Assembly (NCBI RefSeq): GCF_001423845.1
Contig: NZ_LMPM01000001.1
Span: 2,406,153-2,470,152, forward strand
Source: Sphingomonas sp. Leaf357
Lineage (GTDB): Bacteria > Pseudomonadota > Alphaproteobacteria > Sphingomonadales > Sphingomonadaceae
Reading direction: 5' to 3'
Length of the DNA stretch: 64,000 nucleotides
Part shown: positions 1 through 8,346 of the stretch, piece by piece
How the letters are laid out: every line of letters begins with the position of its first letter
How positions within the stretch are numbered: the first letter of the stretch is position 1
The notes under the pieces: model-generated
The model's input: only the letters and a program-made list of their open reading frames with translations
Databases searched by the model: none
What the model was told of the DNA's origin: nothing
Program-made: the position numbers and the translations under genes

Positions 1-12
1 GCCGTCCATGAC

Positions 13-1878
13 GTGACGTCCGAGGAGTCGACCGCTCATCCGCCCGCGGAGTCGGTGGTCGTGCGTTTCGCGGGGGATTCGGGCGACGGCATGCAGCTGA
101 CGGGGGGACAATTTACCTTGTCCACCGCGCTCGCCGGCAACGATCTGGCGACCTTCCCCGATTTTCCCGCCGAGATCCGCGCGCCGCAGGGCACGCTGTT
201 CGGCGTCTCCGCCTTCCAGATCAATTTCGGATCGACCGCGATCGAGACCGCCGGCGACCAGCCCGACGTCCTGATCGCGATGAATCCTGCGGGCCTCAAG
301 GTGAACGTCGATGCACTCAAGCCCGGCGGCCTGATCATCGCGGATGCCGGCGAATTCACCAGGCGCAACCTCGACAAGGCCAAGTATGACGCCAGCCCGC
401 TGACCGACGACAGCCTCGCCAAATGGCAGGTGCTGAGCTTCGACATCTCGCAGCTAACGCTGGATGCGGTGAAGCCGTTCGGCCTCGGCAACAAGGAGGC
501 GCTGCGCTGCAAGAACATGTGGACGCTGGGCCTGGCGCTGTGGATGTTCGACCGCGACCGCGCGCCGATCGTCGACTGGCTGAAGGCCAAGTTTGCCAAG
601 ATGCCGGTGCTGGCCGAGGCGAACATCGCGGCGCTCAACGCCGGCCATGCTTACGGCGAGACGGCCGAAATCTCCGGCGGTGGGCTTGGGGACAAAGGGT
701 TCAGGCAGCATCATATCGGGGTCGCGCCCGTCGCTCCCGGCCTGTACCGCACCGTCACCGGCGCTGAGGCGATCTCGATGGGGCTCGTCGCGGGGTCGCA
801 ACTGGCCTGGATCCGCATGTTCTTCGGCGGCTATCCGATCACCCCGGCCTCGGCGATCCTGCATCATCTGAGCCGCCTGAAAGAGTTCGGCATCACCACC
901 TTCCAGGCCGAGGACGAGATCGCCGCGATCGCGTCGGCGATCGGCGCATCCTATGCCGGTCAACTCGGCGTCACCTCCTCCTCCGGTCCCGGCATCGCGC
1001 TGAAGGGCGAGGCGATGGGCCTCGCGATCATGACCGAATTGCCGCTGGTCATCGTCAACTCGCAGCGCGGCGGGCCATCGACCGGCCTTCCCACCAAGAC
1101 TGAACAATCCGATCTATATCAGGCAGTCTACGGCAGAAACGGCGACGCACCCATGCCGGTGATCGCTGCACGCTCCGCCGCCGACTGCTTCGACGTCGCG
1201 ATCGAGGCGGTGCGCATCGCCACGCAATATATGACCCCGGTCATGCTGCTGACCGATGGCTATATCGCCAACGCCGCCGAACCTTGGGCGGTACCGGACA
1301 TGAGCCGCTACGAACCTTTCCCGGTCCAGTTCCTGGAGGACGTGCCCGAAGGCGGCTTCAAGCCCTACGGCCGCGACGACAAGCTCGCCCGGCCCTGGGT
1401 AAAGCCTGGAACGCCCGGCCTGCTCCACCGCATCGGCGGGATCGAGAAAGCGGTCGGCAGCGGCAACATCGATTACGGTGCGGCCAATCACCAGAAGATG
1501 ACCGAAATCCGCCGCGACAAGGTCGCGAACATCGCGGTGCCGGACCAGCAGGTCGAACTCGGCGAGGATCACGGGCATCTGGTCGTGGTCGGCTGGGGCT
1601 CGACCTTCGGGCCGATCCATCAGGCGGTCCGCCGCGCCCGCAAGCGCGGGCGGGACGTCGCGCACATCCACCTGCGCCACATCTGGCCGCTGCCCAAAAA
1701 TCTGGGTGCATTGTTGGAAAATTACGATCACATCCTCGTGCCCGAGATGAACACCGGGCAGCTGAAGACGGTGTTGCGCGATCAATTCCTGGTCGATGCC
1801 AGACCGCTCAACAAGGTCAGTGGCCAGCCCTTCATGATCGCCGAGATCGAGGCTGCGATCGACGCCATCTGTCCCTGA
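13..1878 (+). CDS. korA: 2-oxoacid:acceptor oxidoreductase, fused gamma/alpha subunit
   Basis: This is the large subunit of a two-subunit 2-oxoacid (probably 2-oxoglutarate) oxidoreductase. The complex decarboxylates the 2-oxoacid to an acyl-CoA and passes electrons to ferredoxin or another acceptor. At 621 aa it shows the gamma-type domain first (FAGDSGDGMQLTGGQ, residues 19-33), then the alpha domain with the pyrimidine-binding signature GYPITPASAI near residue 273 and a C-terminal transketolase-like region. The GTG at 13 is the first in-frame start visible. No in-frame stop lies upstream in the window, so the true start could be earlier. The beta subunit follows about 50 bp downstream, which implies one operon. 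The choice of 2-oxoglutarate over pyruvate is inferred from the two-gene form. Confidence 0.9.
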   Translation: MTSEESTAHPPAESVVVRFAGDSGDGMQLTGGQFTLSTALAGNDLATFPDFPAEIRAPQGTLFGVSAFQINFGSTAIETAGDQPDVLIAMNPAGLKVNVDALKPGGLIIADAGEFTRRNLDKAKYDASPLTDDSLAKWQVLSFDISQLTLDAVKPFGLGNKEALRCKNMWTLGLALWMFDRDRAPIVDWLKAKFAKMPVLAEANIAALNAGHAYGETAEISGGGLGDKGFRQHHIGVAPVAPGLYRTVTGAEAISMGLVAGSQLAWIRMFFGGYPITPASAILHHLSRLKEFGITTFQAEDEIAAIASAIGASYAGQLGVTSSSGPGIALKGEAMGLAIMTELPLVIVNSQRGGPSTGLPTKTEQSDLYQAVYGRNGDAPMPVIAARSAADCFDVAIEAVRIATQYMTPVMLLTDGYIANAAEPWAVPDMSRYEPFPVQFLEDVPEGGFKPYGRDDKLARPWVKPGTPGLLHRIGGIEKAVGSGNIDYGAANHQKMTEIRRDKVANIAVPDQQVELGEDHGHLVVVGWGSTFGPIHQAVRRARKRGRDVAHIHLRHIWPLPKNLGALLENYDHILVPEMNTGQLKTVLRDQFLVDARPLNKVSGQPFMIAEIEAAIDAICP

Positions 1879-1893
1879 TCGACCCGCCCGGTT

Positions 1894-1916
1894 TCGTGTG
1901 ACCTTGTGTGAACTTC
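1894..1916 (+). promoter_or_regulatory. GTGTGA direct-repeat motif upstream of korB
   Basis: The 23-bp stretch contains two GTGTGA half-sites in direct orientation 11 bp apart. It recurs with one mismatch at 56030-56052, upstream of ettA. It lies in the short korA-korB gap just before the korB start. Its function is unknown; a protein-binding site or a post-transcriptional signal are both possible. Confidence 0.35.
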
Positions 1917-1929
1917 GAAAGCCCCTCCG

Positions 1930-2961
1930 ATGAACGAGATGACCCCGGTCAAGACCAGCCCGAAGGATTGGGAGACGGATCAGGAGGTGCGCTGGTGCCC
2001 CGGCTGCGGCGATTACGCGATCCTGAAGGCGGTGCAGCGGACGATGCCCGAACTCGGCGTGAAACCCGAAAACACCGTGTTCGTCAGTGGGATCGGCTGT
2101 TCTTCTCGTTTCCCCTATTACATGGAGACCTACGGCTTCCACACGATCCACGGCCGCGCGCCGGCGGTGGCGACGGGGGTGAAGCTCGCCAATCCCGATC
2201 TTGATGTCTGGATCATCACCGGCGACGGCGATGCGCTGTCGATCGGCGGCAACCACACGATGCATCTGCTGCGCCGCAATCTCGATTGCCAGGTGCTGCT
2301 GTTCAACAACGAGATCTACGGCCTGACCAAGGGGCAATATTCGCCCACCAGCCGGGTCGGCACGCGCAGCCCGTCCACGCCGTTCGGCTCGGTCGATCGC
2401 CCCGCGTCCCCCTGCGCCTTCGCGCTCGGCTCGGGCGGCCGCTTCATCGCCCGCGCGATCGACGTGAACAAGAATTTGCCCGCGGTCCTGAAGGCTGCCC
2501 ACGCGCACAAGGGCACGAGCTTCATCGAGATCTACCAGAACTGCATCGTCTATAACGACGACGTCTTCGCCGGCTTCACCGACAAGGCGAATGCCGCGCT
2601 GGGCCAGCTCTGGGTCGAACATGGCGCGCCGTTACTGTTCGCCGGCGGCAAAAAGGGCATTGCGCTGGACCGCGACGCATTGGTCCTGAAGGTGGTCGAT
2701 GTGGCGGACGGCGACTGGAAGGCGGCCGACGTCATCGTCCACAACCAGACCAACCGCGCCATCGCGCACATGCTGGTCGAAATGCCGCTGGTCGGCTTCC
2801 CGGTCGCCCTGGGCGTGATCTACAACGATCCCGCCCCCACCTTCGAAAGCGCCGTCGTCGCCCAGAACGCCGAAGCCGCGAAGGGCAAGGCGCCCGACCT
2901 GCAGAAGCTCCTGTCACAAGGCCAGACCTGGCAGGTGGAGAAAGAACCTCGGGTGGAGTAG
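1930..2961 (+). CDS. korB: 2-oxoacid:acceptor oxidoreductase, beta (thiamine-diphosphate) subunit
   Basis: This is the catalytic thiamine-diphosphate subunit paired with korA; together they oxidatively decarboxylate a 2-oxoacid to acyl-CoA. The 343-aa protein has the cysteine motif CPGCGDYAI (residues 23-31) and GIGCSSRFPYY (54-64). The TPP/Mg2+ motif GDGDALSIGGNH starts at residue 98, followed by NNEIYGLTKGQ. All are typical of KorB/PorB beta chains of two-subunit enzymes. No ferredoxin-like 4Fe-4S domain is present, so the electron acceptor is encoded elsewhere. The ATG at 1930 fits the conserved length. The gene lies in the same direction as korA with about 50 bp between them. Confidence 0.92.
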   Translation: MNEMTPVKTSPKDWETDQEVRWCPGCGDYAILKAVQRTMPELGVKPENTVFVSGIGCSSRFPYYMETYGFHTIHGRAPAVATGVKLANPDLDVWIITGDGDALSIGGNHTMHLLRRNLDCQVLLFNNEIYGLTKGQYSPTSRVGTRSPSTPFGSVDRPASPCAFALGSGGRFIARAIDVNKNLPAVLKAAHAHKGTSFIEIYQNCIVYNDDVFAGFTDKANAALGQLWVEHGAPLLFAGGKKGIALDRDALVLKVVDVADGDWKAADVIVHNQTNRAIAHMLVEMPLVGFPVALGVIYNDPAPTFESAVVAQNAEAAKGKAPDLQKLLSQGQTWQVEKEPRVE

Positions 2962-2980
2962 AAGGATTGCTCGCGCTAAG

Positions 2981-2997
2981 GCGCTAAGACGCGAAGG
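2981..2997. repeat. Left arm of a 17-bp inverted repeat framing the GxxExxY gene
   Basis: The sequence gcgctaagacgcgaagg is the exact reverse complement of 3419-3435. A related extra copy of the gcgctaag core lies immediately upstream, at about 2973-2980. The pair brackets only the small gene at 3008-3400. Confidence 0.8.
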
Positions 2998-3007
2998 AAA
3001 AAGGCCT

Positions 3008-3400
3008 TTGAGTGATGCGCTGGAAGATTTGGCGCGGGTGGCGGTCGATTGCGGTTTCAAGCTGCACGAGGCGCTGGGGCCGGGACTGCTCGAATCAGTC
3101 TACGAAATTTGTCTTTTCAAGAGCTTGATGGACCGGGGCCTTTTCGTCGAACGGCAGAAACCTATCGCGATACGTTTCAACGGCATGGTCATCGAGGAGG
3201 CATTCCGTGCCGACCTGCTGGTTGAAAATCGTCTTCTGATCGAGTTGAAATCGACTGAAAGCTATGCACCTGTTCATGCCAAGCAGGTTATCACCTATCT
3301 CAGATTGATGGATCTGCCGATTGGCCTGCTGATGAATTTCGGTGCAGCCACTTTCAAAGATGGTGTTCGCCGCCTCGCGAACAATTATCGCCGATCATAA
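3008..3400 (+). CDS. GxxExxY-family PD-(D/E)XK-like protein
   Basis: This 130-aa protein belongs to the GxxExxY family, which carries a predicted PD-(D/E)XK nuclease-type fold and has no settled function. The family signature is at residues 26-32 (GLLESVY). A nuclease-like core follows: D69, then E79-x-K81 in the segment LLIELKS. The start is a TTG at 3008, giving MSDALEDLARVAVDC, which matches the usual N-terminus. The gene sits alone between korB and the photolyase gene and is enclosed by a perfect 17-bp inverted repeat (2981-2997 and 3419-3435). Family members are patchily distributed among bacteria, consistent with horizontal movement. A defence or DNA-processing role is only a guess. Confidence 0.85.
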   Translation: MSDALEDLARVAVDCGFKLHEALGPGLLESVYEICLFKSLMDRGLFVERQKPIAIRFNGMVIEEAFRADLLVENRLLIELKSTESYAPVHAKQVITYLRLMDLPIGLLMNFGAATFKDGVRRLANNYRRS

Positions 3401-3418
3401 ATATGATCCTTCTTCGCG

Positions 3419-3435
3419 CCTTCGCGTCTTAGCGC
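3419..3435. repeat. Right arm of a 17-bp inverted repeat framing the GxxExxY gene
   Basis: The sequence ccttcgcgtcttagcgc is the perfect reverse complement of 2981-2997. It lies 18 bp after the GxxExxY stop codon and 27 bp before the photolyase start. A second, partial copy of the ttcgcg core precedes it. Confidence 0.8.
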
Positions 3436-3462
3436 GATCAAACCTTCTTTCTGGGATCGAAA

Positions 3463-4839
3463 ATGAAGTCCGCCCCGACCCTTCTCTGGCTGCGCCGCGA
3501 TCTGCGGTTGGCCGATCACGCCGCCCTGATCGCCGCCGCGCACGAAGGTCCGGTGATCCCGGTCTACATCCTCGACGACGACACGCCCAGGCACCGAAGG
3601 ATGGGCGGTGCCTCGCGCTGGTGGCTGCACCACAGCCTGACGTCGCTTGACCAACACCTCCGGGAAAAAGGATCGAGATTGATCCTGCGCCAGGGCAAGG
3701 CGGCCGACATCCTCGAGAAACTGGCGAAGGAAACCGGCGCCACCCGCGTCCATTGCCTGCGCCACTACGAACCTTGGTGGCGCAATGCCGAGCGCGCGGT
3801 GGCGAATGTGCTCGATCTAGCCTGTCACGACGGCAACTACCTCGCGCCCCCCGGCACGATCACCACCGGCGCGGGCCAGCCTTACAAGATCTACACCCCG
3901 TTCTGGCGCGCGCTGAACGATCAGATGCCGCCGCCGCATCCCGCCCAGGTGCCGCACACCATCCCCGCGCCGTCGAAATGGCCAAAGGGCGACACGGTCG
4001 CCGACTGGAAGCTGCTCCCGACCAAACCCGATTGGTCCACCGGCTTCGCCAAGGAATGGACCCCCGGCGAGGCCGCCGCGAAGGAACGGCTCGCCGACTT
4101 CATCCCCCACGCCGCCAAGTACGACACCGGCCGCAACCTGCCGTCCGAGGAACTCACCTCGCGCCTCTCGCCCCACCTCCATTTCGGCGAGATCTCCCCG
4201 GCCACCGTCTGGCACCATGTCCTGAAGGCCAAGGGCGACGCCACGATCTACCTGAAGGAGATCGCCTGGCGCGATTACGCTCAGAACGTCATCCTGCAAT
4301 TCCCCGATTACGGCCGCGAGAACGGCCGGCCGAACCTGGACCGGCTCGAATGGCGCACCGGTGCCGAGGCCGACGTCGATCTGAAGGCATGGCAGCAGGG
4401 CCGCACCGGCTATCCGATCGTCGATGCCGGCATGCGGCAGCTGTGGGCCACCGGCTGGATGCACAACCGCGTGCGCATGATCACCGCGTCCTTCCTGATC
4501 AAGCATCTGCTGATCGACTGGCGGCGTGGCGAGGAATGGTTCTGGGATTGCCTGTGCGATGCCGATTACGGATCGAACACGGTCAATTGGCAATGGACGG
4601 CGGGCACGGGGATCGACTCCAACATGTTCGTCCGCATCATGGCCCCGCTCGGCCAGTCGGCGAAGTTCGATGCCGCCGACTATATCCGCGAATGGGTGCC
4701 GGAACTGGCGGGCCTGAGCGATGCCGCGATCCACGATCCCGACGAAACCGGCTGCCGCCCGAACGACTATCCGGCCAAGATCATCGGCCACCGCGAAGGC
4801 CGCGAGCGGGCGCTGGCGGCGGCGAAGCGCGCGAAGTGA
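3463..4839 (+). CDS. phrB: Deoxyribodipyrimidine photolyase (class I CPD type)
   Basis: This enzyme uses light to reverse cyclobutane pyrimidine dimers in DNA through a reduced FAD cofactor. At 458 aa it matches class I photolyases. The N-terminal Rossmann antenna domain opens with TLLWLRRDLRLADHAAL. The C-terminal FAD-binding domain contains LSPHLHFGEISP, the GYPIVDAGMRQLWATGW region, and the tryptophan-rich stretch around residues 355-390 with DADYGSNTVNWQW. The ATG at 3463 is the natural start. The gene is expressed in the same direction as its neighbours. The methyltransferase gene downstream begins within 50 bp, so co-transcription is possible but not functionally suggestive. Confidence 0.93.
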   Translation: MKSAPTLLWLRRDLRLADHAALIAAAHEGPVIPVYILDDDTPRHRRMGGASRWWLHHSLTSLDQHLREKGSRLILRQGKAADILEKLAKETGATRVHCLRHYEPWWRNAERAVANVLDLACHDGNYLAPPGTITTGAGQPYKIYTPFWRALNDQMPPPHPAQVPHTIPAPSKWPKGDTVADWKLLPTKPDWSTGFAKEWTPGEAAAKERLADFIPHAAKYDTGRNLPSEELTSRLSPHLHFGEISPATVWHHVLKAKGDATIYLKEIAWRDYAQNVILQFPDYGRENGRPNLDRLEWRTGAEADVDLKAWQQGRTGYPIVDAGMRQLWATGWMHNRVRMITASFLIKHLLIDWRRGEEWFWDCLCDADYGSNTVNWQWTAGTGIDSNMFVRIMAPLGQSAKFDAADYIREWVPELAGLSDAAIHDPDETGCRPNDYPAKIIGHREGRERALAAAKRAK

Positions 4840-4884
4840 GAATCGCTTTTCGCCGCCGCCGGCTGCGTGCATGAAGCGGACATC

Positions 4885-6153
4885 ATGAACGCGGTAACAC
4901 CGAACAGGGGGCGTCGCTTCGGCATGCCCAGGCGAGCGGGGCGCAAGGCCCGGCGCGGCGATTGGCTGCTCAACCGCTTCCACGGCCTGTTCCACCGCGT
5001 CCTCGACCGGATCGATGCCGGGCTGCACTCCGGCGCGATCGAGGCGCGCTTGCCCGACGGCACGCAGCGCCTGCTGGGCGGTCGCGCACCGGGCCCGGTG
5101 GCGATCGTCGACATGCCGAGCTGGCGCGCGATCGTGCGGCTCGTCACCGGCGGGTCGGCCGGCTGGTACAAGGCCTGGGCCGAGGGCGACTGGTCCAGCC
5201 CCGATCCGGTGCCGCTGTTCGATCTGTTCATGCGCAACGCCGTGTCGCTGGGCGAGACGGCGCGGGCAGGGGGGCTGGTCCGCTTTCTTGGCCGGCTGGC
5301 GCATCGGTTCCGCCGTAACGACAAGAAGGGGTCGCGGCGCAATATCGAGTTCCACTACGATCTCGGCAACGATTTCTACGGCCTATGGCTCGATCCCGGC
5401 ATGACCTATTCCAGCGCGATCTTCGAGACCCGGGATCAGACGCTCGAAGCCGCGCAGGCCGCCAAGCTCGACGCCATGCTCGCCCGCACCGCCACCGTGT
5501 CGGGCGATACCATCCTGGAGATTGGCAGCGGCTGGGGTTCCTTCGCCGAAACCGCCGCGCGCGCCGGCCGCAAGGTCCACGGCATCACGCTCTCCGCCGA
5601 ACAGAAGGCGGCCGTCGATCTGCGCCTGTCGGAGGCGGGGCTGGGCGGCGACGTCACCGTCTCGCTCACCGATTATCGCGACGTCGCCGGGCAGTTCGAT
5701 GCGGTGGTCAGCATCGAGATGGTCGAGGCGGTCGGGCAGGAATATTGGCCGGCCTATCTCGCCGCGATCGCCGCCGCGCTGAAACCGGGCGGGCACGCCG
5801 CAATCCAGTACATCCTGATCGACGACGCGATCTTCGAATCCTATGCCCGCAATGTGGATTTCATCCAGCGCTACGTCTTTCCCGGCGGGATGCTGCTCTC
5901 CGAAAGCCGCTTCCGCGGCCTGGCCGAGGCGCACGGGCTGGAGTGGCGGGATCGCTTCGCCTTCGGGCTGGACTATGCCGAGACGCTGATGCGCTGGCGC
6001 GTCGCGTTCGACGCGGCGGTCGATGGCGGACATCTGCCGCCGGAATTCGACCAGCATTTCGTCGATCTGTGGCGCTATTACCTGATGTATTGCGAGGGCG
6101 GCTTCAGGGGTGGTGGGATCGATGTCGCCCAGGTGACGCTGATAAAACGATAA
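4885..6153 (+). CDS. cfa: Cyclopropane-fatty-acyl-phospholipid synthase family methyltransferase
   Basis: This protein probably transfers a methylene group from S-adenosylmethionine to unsaturated acyl chains of membrane phospholipids. At about 422 aa it has the family's N-terminal lipid-interacting region. The core signature YDLGNDFYGLWLDPGMTYS follows, then SAM motif I (ILEIGSGWGSF, near residues 208-218). The C-terminal part carries IQRYVFPGG and the CEGGF motif. A GTG at 4867 is an alternative start, but the ATG at 4885 has a GCGGA element upstream. A third possibility is ATG 4924. The symbol is a family-level assignment; a related methyltransferase with another lipid substrate cannot be excluded. 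Confidence 0.85.
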   Translation: MNAVTPNRGRRFGMPRRAGRKARRGDWLLNRFHGLFHRVLDRIDAGLHSGAIEARLPDGTQRLLGGRAPGPVAIVDMPSWRAIVRLVTGGSAGWYKAWAEGDWSSPDPVPLFDLFMRNAVSLGETARAGGLVRFLGRLAHRFRRNDKKGSRRNIEFHYDLGNDFYGLWLDPGMTYSSAIFETRDQTLEAAQAAKLDAMLARTATVSGDTILEIGSGWGSFAETAARAGRKVHGITLSAEQKAAVDLRLSEAGLGGDVTVSLTDYRDVAGQFDAVVSIEMVEAVGQEYWPAYLAAIAAALKPGGHAAIQYILIDDAIFESYARNVDFIQRYVFPGGMLLSESRFRGLAEAHGLEWRDRFAFGLDYAETLMRWRVAFDAAVDGGHLPPEFDQHFVDLWRYYLMYCEGGFRGGGIDVAQVTLIKR

Positions 6154-6176
6154 GAACGAGACGAGGGAGGATGAGC

Positions 6177-7352
6177 ATGCGCGGGATCGGAACCGGGATC
6201 GCCACGGCACTGGCGCTGGCGCTGGCGGGATGCGCGACCACGCCGCAATCGCGGCCGGTGGCGTCCCCGTCGGTGGACACCGCGAAGCTGCAACAGGTCG
6301 GCGCGGCGATCCTGTTCTGGGATCAGGCCAAGCGCGACGCGACCTTCCCGGCGATGGAGACGGTGTTCCCCGGCAATGTCGTGAAGCGCGGCAGGCGCGT
6401 CCACTCGCTGCCCGCCGGCACGCCGCTGCCGATCGACGCGGCGACGGTCGATGCCTTCATGGCGCAGAACAACACCGCCGGGTTGATCGTCGTCCAGGAC
6501 GGCAAGGTCCGGCTCGAACGCTATGCGCGCGGCTATTCGGCGAGCGGGCGCTACACCAGCTTCTCGGTCGCCAAGTCGTTCACCTCCACGCTCGTCGGCG
6601 CGGCGATCAAGGACGGCTATATCAAGTCGGTCGAGGAACCGGTGACGAAGTACATCCCGGAACTGGCCGGCAGCGGCTATGACGGGGTGAGCATCGCGCA
6701 ATTGCTGACGATGACGTCCGGCGTGAAGTGGAACGAGGATTATACCGATCCCAAGTCCGACGTGGCGGGGATGTATCTTCGCCCCGTTCCGGCCGGCATG
6801 GACCCGACGATCGCTTATATGCGCACCCTACCGCGCGACACACCGCCGGGGCAGAAATGGGTCTACAAGACCGGCGAGACCAACCTGATCGGCGTGCTGG
6901 TCAGCAAGGCGACGAAGAAATCGCTGGCGTCCTATCTCAGCGAAAAGGTCTGGCAGCCCTTCGGCATGGAGCAGGACGCGTTCTGGATGGTCGATCAGTC
7001 GGGCCAGGATATCGGCGGCTGCTGCCTGTCCGTCGCGCTACGCGATTATGCGCGGATGGGCGTGCTGGTGCTGGGCGGCGGCAAGGGTGTCGTCGCGCCC
7101 GGCTGGTTCGCGGCGGCGACCGCGCCCAAGGCAGATGTCGGGCGGCCGGGCTTCGGCTATGGCTATCAATGGTGGACCTATCCGGATGCACGCTACGGCG
7201 CGCAGGGGATTTTCGGGCAAAGCATCCTGATCGACCCGAAGCGCCGCATCGTCATCGCCATGTCGAGCGCCTGGCCGAAGGCGACAGGGCCGGATCTGTC
7301 GGCGGCCCGCGCGGCCTTCCAGCAAAAGCTGATCGACGCGGCGGTACGATAA
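6177..7352 (+). CDS. Serine hydrolase lipoprotein, beta-lactamase/class C family
   Basis: This is a periplasmic or membrane-anchored serine hydrolase of the beta-lactamase-related (PF00144-like) family. It starts with a lipoprotein signal: hydrophobic residues then LALAGC, with the lipidated cysteine at residue 19. The catalytic SxxK is S130-V-A-K133. A Y230...GETN236 segment stands where the YxN element is expected, and GAQGIFGQ stands near the third motif. The start at 6177 is preferred because GGAGG ends 6 bp upstream; ATG 6171 lies directly against it. The substrate is unknown (peptide, D-amino acid or ester). It follows the cfa-type gene by about 20 bp. Confidence 0.85.
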   Translation: MRGIGTGIATALALALAGCATTPQSRPVASPSVDTAKLQQVGAAILFWDQAKRDATFPAMETVFPGNVVKRGRRVHSLPAGTPLPIDAATVDAFMAQNNTAGLIVVQDGKVRLERYARGYSASGRYTSFSVAKSFTSTLVGAAIKDGYIKSVEEPVTKYIPELAGSGYDGVSIAQLLTMTSGVKWNEDYTDPKSDVAGMYLRPVPAGMDPTIAYMRTLPRDTPPGQKWVYKTGETNLIGVLVSKATKKSLASYLSEKVWQPFGMEQDAFWMVDQSGQDIGGCCLSVALRDYARMGVLVLGGGKGVVAPGWFAAATAPKADVGRPGFGYGYQWWTYPDARYGAQGIFGQSILIDPKRRIVIAMSSAWPKATGPDLSAARAAFQQKLIDAAVR

Positions 7353-7367
7353 CGCCGCCTTAAATTC

Positions 7368-7474
7368 CGTCATCCCGGACTTGATCCGGGATCCAACGTG
7401 CCGCGATGGCGAGCTTCGATTATGGGCGGAACACCAAGCCGCTTATTGGATCCCGGATCAAGTCCGGGATGACG
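7368..7474. repeat. Facing pair of 29-bp palindromic repeat units (family A)
   Basis: Positions 7368-7396 and 7446-7474 are perfect 29-bp inverted copies, each with the internal core cccggacttgatccggg. Together they can form a very long hairpin between two converging genes (serine hydrolase and SDR). This is a REP-like dispersed family widespread in alphaproteobacteria. It may act as a bidirectional terminator or stabilise 3' ends. Confidence 0.85.
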
Positions 7475-7489
7475 GGTGAGCCGCTCGCC

Positions 7490-8200
7490 TCAGCCCACCC
7501 GTTCGAAATGCCCGGTCTCGAATTCCTCGATCACCAGCGCCGCGATCCGATCCCCCACCACGTCCGGCGTCTTCACCGAAGCCGGGTCTTCCCCCGGATA
7601 GGCGCGCTCGCGCATCTTCGTGCGGGTCGCGCCGGGATCCACGATCGCGGTGCGGATCGAGCTGATCCGCTCCATCTCCTCGCCATACGACGTCAGCAGC
7701 ACTTCGAACGCGGCCTTGGATGCGCCGTACAGGCCCCAATAGGCGCGGGCCTTGCGGCCGACGCTGGAGGTAAGGCCGATCACGCGCGCGCGTTTCGATT
7801 TGCGCAGCATCGGGTCGAACGCGGTGATCATCGCCGCCTGCGCGCTGACATTCAGGGTCAGGACCTGCGCCAGTTCCTTCGCGTCGATGCTCGGCACCGG
7901 CGTCAGGCTGCCGAGCATCGCGGCGTTGAGCACCAGGATGTCGAGCGCGGGCCAACGCTCGCCGATCGCCACGGCCAGCCGACCGATGCTGTCGGTCGCG
8001 GCCAAATCGAGCGGCGCGATCGTCGCGCTGCCGCCGGCATCGAAGATCGCGGTCTCGACCGCCTCCAGATCCTTGGCGGTGCGCGCGGTGAGCACGACGT
8101 GCGCGCCGGCGGCGGCAAGCGCCTTGGCCGTGGCCGCACCGATCCCGCGGCTGGCCCCGGTGACGAGGGCGATCTGGTTCTGGAGGGGGAGGTCGGTCAT
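7490..8200 (-). CDS. SDR-family NAD(P)-dependent oxidoreductase
   Basis: This is a classical short-chain dehydrogenase/reductase. The 236-aa protein has the cofactor motif TGASRGIG (residues 14-21), the NAAML segment in the NNAG position, the catalytic serine region LTSSVG, and YGASKAA holding the catalytic Tyr and Lys. The upper strand carries the ATG complement at 8198-8200; a TTG at 8212 would add four residues. The gene lies downstream of purF on the same strand but is separated from it by a palindromic repeat. It is probably independently terminated. The substrate cannot be read from the sequence. Confidence 0.85.
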   Translation of the reverse strand: MTDLPLQNQIALVTGASRGIGAATAKALAAAGAHVVLTARTAKDLEAVETAIFDAGGSATIAPLDLAATDSIGRLAVAIGERWPALDILVLNAAMLGSLTPVPSIDAKELAQVLTLNVSAQAAMITAFDPMLRKSKRARVIGLTSSVGRKARAYWGLYGASKAAFEVLLTSYGEEMERISSIRTAIVDPGATRTKMRERAYPGEDPASVKTPDVVGDRIAALVIEEFETGHFERVG

Positions 8201-8220
8201 GAGCAAATCCAAGTTCGAAT

Positions 8221-8325
8221 GTCATCCTGAACTCGTTTCAGGATCCAGGCGCGGTCAGCCGATCCACGGACACCGTCATGATGGCTGATGACCGCGCATG
8301 GATGCTGAAACAAGTTCAGCATGAC
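8221..8325. repeat. Imperfect facing pair of palindromic repeats (family B)
   Basis: Left arm 8221-8247 and right arm 8299-8325 are imperfect inverted copies with the core cctgaactcgtttcagg or its variant. A second inner inverted repeat (8250-8261 with 8283-8297) extends the structure. It lies between purF and the SDR gene and could terminate or attenuate transcription leaving purF. Confidence 0.75.
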
Positions 8326-8346
8326 GATATTTTTTTGGGACTGAGG

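Noticed and set aside
1114..2622. 502-codon antisense frame over korA/korB
   Set aside because: It is a shadow of korA/korB with charged low-complexity translation and no family match.
3817..5355. 512-codon antisense frame over phrB and cfa
   Set aside because: It overlaps two well-supported genes completely and lacks motifs.
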